From: Oscillospiraceae bacterium
Lineage (GTDB): Bacteria > Bacillota > Clostridia > Oscillospirales > Ruminococcaceae
Direction of reading: 5' to 3'
Assembly: GCA_018110905.1 (NCBI GenBank)
Contig: JAGBAZ010000010.1
Coordinates: 1-53,771 of the forward strand
DNA length: 53,771 nucleotides
Below are positions 49,270 to 53,771 of the stretch, piece by piece. Both the position numbers and the translations under genes were made by a program. The notes under the pieces are model-generated. The model worked only from the letters and a program-made list of their open reading frames with translations. It was not told the DNA's origin and ran no database searches. Position 1 is the stretch's first letter. Every line of letters begins with the position of its first letter.

Positions 49270-49320
49270 AAGAATCCCCTCGCCACTTCGTGGCCCTCTC
49301 CCCTTTAACAAGGGGCGCTT
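49270..49320. repeat. Intergenic palindromic repeat, copy 2 of an exact 51-bp repeat
   Basis: Identical base for base to 9694-9744, in the same orientation, about 40 kb apart. It ends ten bases before the ribosome site of the TtcA-like gene. Confidence 0.85.
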
Positions 49321-49337
49321 TTAAAGGAGGAATTTTT

Positions 49338-50090
49338 ATTTCCGGCGACAACACTTTGCAGAAACTTATGGGCGCAATGCGCAAAGCAATCGAAGATTAT
49401 CATATGATCGAAAACGGCGATAAAATCGCTGTCGGTGTTTCCGGCGGAAAAGATTCTGTTTCTCTTCTGGCAGGTCTTGCCGCTTTGCGCCGTTTTATCG
49501 GAATTGATTATGAAATCGTTGCAATTTGCCTCGACCCCCAATTTGGCGGAAAATCCAACGATTTTTCTGAAATCGAGGATTTTTGTAAAAAAATCGGGGT
49601 TAAGCTGGATTTGCGCCGCACCCAGATCGGTGATATTATTTTTGAGGATCGGAAAGAAAAAAATCCCTGTTCCCTTTGCGCAAGAATGCGACGCGGACTT
49701 CTTCACGACGCTGCAAAGGAAAACGGCTGCAACAAAATGGCCCTTGGGCATAATTTTGAGGACGCTGTGGAAACTTTTATGATGAACCTTTTTGACGAAG
49801 GAAGGATTGGCTGTTTTTCTCCGGTTACCTGGCTTTCCCGTAAAGAAATCACCGTTATCCGTCCGCTTATCTATTGCCACGAGGACGAAATTGCAAGAAT
49901 TGCAAACCACGAAAATTTCCCGATAGTAAAAAGCCGCTGCCCCGCGGACAAGCACACCGAACGCGAGCACATCAAAAAGCTCGTAGAGCATCTTGAGCAT
50001 GAAGAAGGTTATGATTGCCTTCCGACCAAGATCCTTGGTGCGATGCAAAGGGGAGATATCTCCGGTTGGGGTTTGAAAAAGGAAAAATAA
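49338..50090 (+). CDS. TtcA-like tRNA 2-thiocytidine synthetase family protein
   Basis: PP-loop ATPase with Fe-S type cysteines. Seen: AVGVSGGKDSVSLLAGLA (PP-loop SGGKDS), CSLCARMRRG and the later Cys in KSRCPADK, matching the C-x2-C plus C pattern of TtcA, which thiolates C32 of tRNAs. The start is uncertain. AAAGGAGG at 49323-49330 lies seven bases before an ATT at 49338, giving 250 aa. The first ATG is 49368, 37 bases from that site, giving 240 aa. Relatives begin close to LQKLMG, which fits a start before the ATG. A related sulfur-transfer enzyme is possible. Confidence 0.87.
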   Translation: MSGDNTLQKLMGAMRKAIEDYHMIENGDKIAVGVSGGKDSVSLLAGLAALRRFIGIDYEIVAICLDPQFGGKSNDFSEIEDFCKKIGVKLDLRRTQIGDIIFEDRKEKNPCSLCARMRRGLLHDAAKENGCNKMALGHNFEDAVETFMMNLFDEGRIGCFSPVTWLSRKEITVIRPLIYCHEDEIARIANHENFPIVKSRCPADKHTEREHIKKLVEHLEHEEGYDCLPTKILGAMQRGDISGWGLKKEK

Positions 50091-50192
50091 TCAGTCTCTT
50101 TTTTGAAAAAGATTCACGATCCTTCAGTAAGCCCACGGCGGCAATTCTCTTTGCAAAAGGGAACCTTTTATGTTTGAAAGGCGGTGCTCATT

Positions 50193-50717
50193 TTGGAAAC
50201 GAAACCCAAAGTTTATATGATTTCCGGGATTTCCGGCAGCGGGAAAACTGCTTTTTCGAAGAACCTTGAGCTTTACGGTATTCCGCGTATCTCGACGGAC
50301 GAAGAGCTTTGGCCGGATTATTACGTTTATCCCGGCCTGCTTTCAAAAGAACATCTTGATTATCTTTATAAACAGGCTGCGGAGCGGATTTTTGCAAAAG
50401 TCCGCAATTTCTGCGCCGAAGGCCAAGCCTGCAGCGTTGATATGCCTTTCTGCAAAAAGGCACAAAGAGATGATTTTCGTGCTCGGATTGAAAATTTCGG
50501 CGGGGAACCGGTTTTGATCTGGATAAACACCGATTTAGACGTGCTCAAAAAGCGCCTTTCCGACAGGGCAGGGAAGAACGGGCCGAACAATCTTCCGGTT
50601 TCGGAAGAGGAAATAAATATGTACTGGAACGGTTTTCAAAAACCGTCCGGCGAAAACCACATTGAAATTGACGGAAACAAGCCTTTTGATTTTGAAGAAA
50701 TTTTAAAGATGATATAA
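50193..50717 (+). CDS. P-loop kinase-like ATPase (AAA_33/zeta-type fold)
   Basis: 174 aa. P-loop GISGSGKTAFSK (about 11-22), a ISTDEELW acceptor region and a lid with RLSDRAGKNGPNN. This is the Zeta/AAA_33 type of small kinase or phosphotransferase. The substrate is not shown. TTG 50193 is the start, with AAAGGCGG eight bases upstream; a GTG nine bases earlier is possible. It follows the TtcA-like gene with a gap of about 100 bases. Confidence 0.8.
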   Translation: METKPKVYMISGISGSGKTAFSKNLELYGIPRISTDEELWPDYYVYPGLLSKEHLDYLYKQAAERIFAKVRNFCAEGQACSVDMPFCKKAQRDDFRARIENFGGEPVLIWINTDLDVLKKRLSDRAGKNGPNNLPVSEEEINMYWNGFQKPSGENHIEIDGNKPFDFEEILKMI

Positions 50718-50752
50718 AATGAGCACCGCCCTTTCGGGCGGTGCTCATTTTT
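50718..50752. terminator. Intrinsic terminator, bidirectional
   Basis: AAATGAGCACCGCCC (50718-50732), loop TTTC and GGGCGGTGCTCATTT, with T and A residues on each side, between convergent genes. Confidence 0.9.
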
Positions 50753-50758
50753 TTGATT

Positions 50759-51019
50759 TTATTTATTTTTGCTTACAAAAAATTCGATCAATGTTCCGAT
50801 GAACATTCCGATTCCGGCACCAAGAGCGGCACCGATGCTTTTATTCACAGTTCCGATGGCAATTCCGATTGCGACGCCGAAAATCGGACCCATTGAGGCG
50901 AAATCCCAGTCGTTTCCGGATTCTTTATCCTTATGTTTTTTTGAATAGCTTACCGCAAAAAGCGCAAGGGAAATTCCTATGAGCACAAAGGGCAGAACCT
51001 CTTTTACAAATTCGGACAT
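50759..51019 (-). CDS. Small glycine-zipper membrane protein
   Basis: 86 aa: one N-terminal membrane segment (about 7-25), a charged loop (KKHKDKESGNDWDF) and two Gly-rich stretches (IFGVAIGIAIGT, ALGAGIGMFIGTLIEFF) that form zipper helices. ATG 51019 has GGGAGTGAG upstream. Third gene after padR and the DUF2812 gene. It may work with the DUF2812 protein in the membrane; no function is known. Confidence 0.75.
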   Translation of the reverse strand: MSEFVKEVLPFVLIGISLALFAVSYSKKHKDKESGNDWDFASMGPIFGVAIGIAIGTVNKSIGAALGAGIGMFIGTLIEFFVSKNK

Positions 51020-51026
51020 TCGGTGC

Positions 51027-51566
51027 TCACTCCCTTATGGTACGCTCTTTTTTAAGGGCTTTTATCTTTTTCTGAATTCTGTTGACCCCAAAAAGTATAA
51101 GGGCGGCGCAGGCAAGGTTAATAAACGGAATCCAGATTCCGCTTGGATAATTAAGAGCAAAATTCACGGCGTTCATCAGGAAAATCCAGAGATTGAGTAC
51201 CGCAATGGGCAGAAGCAGCTTTTTAACCAGGATAAGGTGGTTCATCTTCGATTCGATATCCGAAAAAAGTTCGAAGGGGCCTTCGGCGGTTTTCTTGCGG
51301 AAATATACCCAATTCATATAACTTGCAACCTGCTCCGCACCGGTTTCCTCCATAAAACGAATATACTGTTCGCTTTCCGGATGGTTTGGGCGGTGTTCCA
51401 GAAGCTGGATTTTGTTTGTGTATTCGCCGGGTTCACATTCTTCAAAAGAATAGCGGCACCAGGAATAATCCACAAGTGCAAGACCTTTTGCAGACATTTC
51501 GTTGAGCCATTTTTCTTCTTTTTCAAATTCCCATGCCCAGAACATTTTTTTGATGATTTTTCTCAT
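51027..51566 (-). CDS. DUF2812 domain membrane protein
   Basis: 179 aa. The N-terminal KMFWAWEFEKEEKWLNEMSAKG matches DUF2812, a family usually coded next to PadR regulators. Two membrane segments follow (about 112-135 and 143-160), with a basic tail. Start at ATG 51566, overlapping the padR stop by four bases (ATGA). It is probably the target whose level the PadR protein controls. The role may be in envelope stress or efflux, but this is not shown. Confidence 0.85.
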   Translation of the reverse strand: MRKIIKKMFWAWEFEKEEKWLNEMSAKGLALVDYSWCRYSFEECEPGEYTNKIQLLEHRPNHPESEQYIRFMEETGAEQVASYMNWVYFRKKTAEGPFELFSDIESKMNHLILVKKLLLPIAVLNLWIFLMNAVNFALNYPSGIWIPFINLACAALILFGVNRIQKKIKALKKERTIRE

Positions 51567-51880
51567 TTTTTCCAGCCTCCCGTAAGTTTTTCTCCGTTTT
51601 CAACAAGTTCACGAAGGCGGTAAAGTTCCGCAAGTACAGCGGATTTTCCGCTTTCGGTAATCACATATTGCTTTTTGCGGTCGCCGGATTCCCCAGGAAC
51701 GGAAGTTATCCAGCCTTTTTCAAGAAGGGTGTTTATTGCGCCGTAAAGGGTTCCGGCGGCAAGTTTTACCCTGCCGTTGGAAAGTTTTTCCGCGTTCTGC
51801 ATTATTCCGTAGCCGTGGAGCGGTTTTTCAAGCGAAAGCAGAATATAAAAAACTGCTTCGGTAAGAGCTATATTTTCCAA
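51563..51880 (-). CDS. PadR family transcriptional regulator
   Basis: 105 aa. The winged helix opens with ALTEAVFYILLSLEKPLHGYG and ends with the wing GDRKKQYVITESGKSAVLAEL; a short C-terminal helix gives the dimer. The start is TTG 51880 with AAAGGAG nine bases upstream. The promoter just upstream has at least four CGATATA half-sites, so autoregulation is very likely. Small PadR-s2 type. Confidence 0.92.
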   Translation of the reverse strand: MENIALTEAVFYILLSLEKPLHGYGIMQNAEKLSNGRVKLAAGTLYGAINTLLEKGWITSVPGESGDRKKQYVITESGKSAVLAELYRLRELVENGEKLTGGWKK

Positions 51881-51895
51881 AAGTTATATCTCCTT

Positions 51896-51962
51896 TCGAT
51901 ATATCCTTTTCCGTTATATCGGTTGACGATATAATTATATCGCCCGCCGATATAATTGTCAA
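51896..51962 (-). promoter_or_regulatory. Consensus promoter of the padR operon with operator array
   Basis: Minus strand TTGACA (51962-51957), 17-base spacer, TATAAT (51939-51934). ATTATATCG-5-CGATATAAT runs across the spacer and -10, CGATATAATTATATCG (51927-51942) is a perfect 16-base palindrome, and further CGATATAA and GATATATCG copies lie downstream (to 51896). Confidence 0.85.
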
Positions 51963-52093
51963 TAGGTTTTGAAAATTTTTTCCGGTTGGTCCCAAGTAAC
52001 AAAAGCTGAATTGAAATAGTTTCGGAAAGAAAGAAGAGTTTGGGGAGAAAACCATCTGGGTTTCTTCCTCATTTAAATAAATGCACCAAATAA

Positions 52094-52513
52094 AAAAAAG
52101 ACGCCCTTAAGCTCACCGAAGGGGATACACTGGTGGTATGCAAGCTAGATCGATTCGCCATAACCGCAATAGAGGGAGTTCAGACTGTCCGCGAACTGTT
52201 TGAAAATGGGATGAAAGTACATATCCTCAACATTGGGCTTGTTGAGAACACCCTCACAGGAAATCTTATTCTTGCAGTTATGCTCGCGTTTGCGGAGTAT
52301 GAGAGAGGAATGATAGTTGAACGCACCCAAACCGGCAAAATTGTGGCAAGGCAAAACCCGAACTTCAAAGACGGACGCCCGAAGAAATACACGCCGATTC
52401 AGATTGAGCACGCTCTTTCGCTTCTCTCTTCTGGAAAGAGTCACAAAGAGGTTGAGGCGATAACAGGTATTTCAAAAAGCACGATGATTAGGGAGAAAAG
52501 GAAAAGAGCTTGA
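52094..52513 (+). pseudogene. 5'-truncated serine recombinase (resolvase/invertase family)
   Basis: The frame reads on from a stop at 52091-52093 into [19 protein letters not shown] and [19 protein letters not shown], the second half of the resolvase catalytic domain, then a C-terminal helix-turn-helix ([18 protein letters not shown]). About 60 N-terminal residues with the catalytic Ser and its motif are missing, so it cannot work. A GTG at 52133 could start a shorter product but has no ribosome site. Codon use is less biased than in neighbours. It marks a former mobile element or inversion system; the 110 bases before it show no gene. Confidence 0.8.
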
Positions 52514-52534
52514 GCGGGTTGCTCAAGCTCTTTC
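52504..52534. terminator. Hairpin with both stop codons of convergent genes
   Basis: AAAGAGCTTGAGC (52504-52516), loop GGGTT and GCTCAAGCTCTTT (52522-52534). The TGA of the recombinase remnant and the TGA of the histidine kinase lie in the two arms. T content after it is low, so termination may be weak. Confidence 0.6.
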
Positions 52535-53771
52535 TGATATTGTGAAAACAACTTTAATTTCTGTACCTTTTTGAATTCCACTTTCAAGTTCGATTTTCGC
52601 GTTGTGAACTTTTGCCGCATGCTTTACTATCGAAAGCCCGAGTCCCGTTCCGCCGACTTCTTTTGAATGGCTTTTATCGACCCGATAGAATCTTTCAAAA
52701 ATTCTTTCCCGGTGCTCCGGCGGAATTCCTATTCCGGTGTCCTTAACAGAAAGAACCGCTTCCTTTGCGGTTTTTGTAACGGAAACGCTTACTTTTCCTC
52801 CTTTGCGGTTATACTTTATGGCGTTATCGCAAAGGTTGAAAACGATTGCTTCCAGAAGTTCCGGAATTCCTTCTATTTCTGTTTTTTCTCCGGAAAGAGA
52901 AAGTTCAACCTCCATGGCATCTGCCGCAACTTCGAGATTTTTTTTAACGTTTTCACAAACCGCAAAAAGGTCAACCTTTTCCCGTTTCATATCGTGGGCG
53001 TTTTCATCAAGATGTGAAAGGCTGATGATATCCTCAATAAGCCTTGTCATTCGTTTCGCTTCGTCGTGGATGCGCCTTGCGCATGGGATATAATCCTCCT
53101 GCTTCATGATTCCGCTTGCCATAAGTTCGGAAAAACCGGTTATGGAATGGAGCGGGGTTTTAAGTTCGTGGGAAACGTTTGCGGTAAATTCCCGGCGCAT
53201 CTGCTCGGAATCTTCTTTTTCCGTAACGTCAAAAAGGAAAAGCGCCGCACCGAAAACTTTTTCGCCGGAATAAACCGGGTTTGCGTCAATGCGAAAATAT
53301 CCGCCGGAAAGTTCCGCTGTTTTTTCAAAATGCCCGCCTCTGACCGCTTCCGAAAAGGCTTCCTTTACGGAAATATCCCGGCAAACCGAAGAAAGATTTT
53401 CCCCTTCCGGGTTTCCGGAATATCCGAAAATCCGCTTTGCGGCGGAGTTTATGGAAACGATTTTGCCTTCAAAAGTAAGAAGAATAATTCCCTCGTCCAT
53501 ATTTTCAAGAACGGTTTCCAGCTCGTTTTTCTTTTTGCGGAGTTTTTCCTCCTGCCTTCTGAGTTCCTTTTGCTGGGCGGAAATTCTTCGGAGAAGGGGC
53601 GCAACTTCATCGAAGTTTTTGTTTTCAAGGGGGTTATCCAGATCAAGAGCGTTCAGGGGCTCAACGATTTTTTTCGAAAGCCGCTTTGCCGCAAAAACCG
53701 AAAGCAAAAACGCAAAAAAGATTATCAGAATTGCGGGCGCAGCAGATTTTGAAAACACCGCAAAAACGGAA
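52523..53771 (-). CDS. Sensor histidine kinase, PhoR-like (5' end outside window)
   Basis: At least 415 aa; the frame stays open at the window edge, so the start is not seen. Order from what is visible: a membrane segment, a HAMP-like linker helix (about 25-90 of the visible part), a PAS domain (VLENMDEGIILLTFEGKI and on), the HisKA phospho-acceptor VSHELKTPLHSITG, and a HATPase domain with NLCDNAIKYN, DTGIGIP and GGTGLGLSIV. It fits PhoR-type kinases that answer phosphate limitation; the cognate regulator would lie outside the window to the right. The last codons lie in the terminator hairpin. Confidence 0.93.
   Translation of the reverse strand, partial: SVFAVFSKSAAPAILIIFFAFLLSVFAAKRLSKKIVEPLNALDLDNPLENKNFDEVAPLLRRISAQQKELRRQEEKLRKKKNELETVLENMDEGIILLTFEGKIVSINSAAKRIFGYSGNPEGENLSSVCRDISVKEAFSEAVRGGHFEKTAELSGGYFRIDANPVYSGEKVFGAALFLFDVTEKEDSEQMRREFTANVSHELKTPLHSITGFSELMASGIMKQEDYIPCARRIHDEAKRMTRLIEDIISLSHLDENAHDMKREKVDLFAVCENVKKNLEVAADAMEVELSLSGEKTEIEGIPELLEAIVFNLCDNAIKYNRKGGKVSVSVTKTAKEAVLSVKDTGIGIPPEHRERIFERFYRVDKSHSKEVGGTGLGLSIVKHAAKVHNAKIELESGIQKGTEIKVVFTISERA

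Noticed and set aside
52094..52513. Active integrase or an intact mobile element at the right end
   Set aside because: The catalytic N-terminus is absent and no attachment repeats or cargo genes border it.

Overview
The window reads as a chromosomal piece of a gut-associated, Gram-positive anaerobe of class Clostridia, probably the Oscillospirales/Ruminococcaceae area. The support is the gene content (DUF4364, DUF1934, DUF5685, TIGR04076, GGGtGRT protein, choloylglycine hydrolase, ferritin), strong AGGAGG-type ribosome sites, sigma-A promoters with 17-base spacers, eight TTG starts, moderate GC and dense short palindromic intergenic repeats. No rRNA, CRISPR array, prophage or intact mobile element was seen. 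The only trace of mobile DNA is a 5'-truncated serine recombinase near the right end.

Layout. 1-800: a Nudix hydrolase cut by the window edge, a zinc-ribbon protein and tRNA-Arg(CCU). 810-4024: a bile-salt-hydrolase-like enzyme, then DUF5685, J-domain and membrane protein genes. 4068-9534: three lipoproteins, one with three tandem copies of a domain, a second Nudix hydrolase, and an ECF sigma/anti-sigma pair. 9751-15309 (minus): argS, DUF1934, murI, ddl, DUF4364 and thpR. 15380-17341: pseudouridine-5'-phosphate glycosidase fused to a long disordered tail with a Cys/His end. 17475-20474: cysK, cca and a lipoprotein. 20637-24720: an amino-acid-type ABC transporter with two tandem paralogous binding proteins, the second behind a leader peptide and terminator. 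24905-26077: iron alcohol dehydrogenase. 26131-30725 (minus): the mreB-mreC-mreD-PBP2 elongation operon. 30844-33450: an Rrf2 regulator, ispD-ispF and tmk. 33614-42619: GT2 glycosyltransferase, YccF, lipoprotein, proC, adenosine deaminase, TIGR04076 protein, GNAT, low-molecular-weight phosphatase, an ABC-F protein behind an elaborate attenuator, and a DJ-1/PfpI protein. 42686-45249 (minus): ferritin and a GGGtGRT/Fe-S scaffold pair. 45944-50717: secA, trmL, a TtcA-like enzyme and a small kinase. 50759-51880 (minus): a PadR-DUF2812-membrane protein operon with an operator array. 52094-53771: recombinase remnant and a PhoR-like histidine kinase cut by the window edge.

How the genes work together. 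ddl, murI, PBP2 and MreBCD supply wall precursors and lateral wall synthesis. ArgS, tRNA-Arg, Cca, TrmL and the TtcA-like enzyme serve tRNA charging and maturation. IspD/IspF feed isoprenoid synthesis, and SecA with the many lipoproteins serves export.

The most interesting signals are: (1) the ABC-F leader, with a promoter, a three-codon upstream ORF and mutually exclusive pairings that end in a terminator; (2) the PsuG fusion; (3) the aromatic-rich leader peptide and terminator before the second binding protein; (4) the repeated half-sites in the padR promoter; (5) divergent promoters that share or interlock elements; (6) a repeat element nested inside another. All calls were made by reading the sequence and no database was searched.
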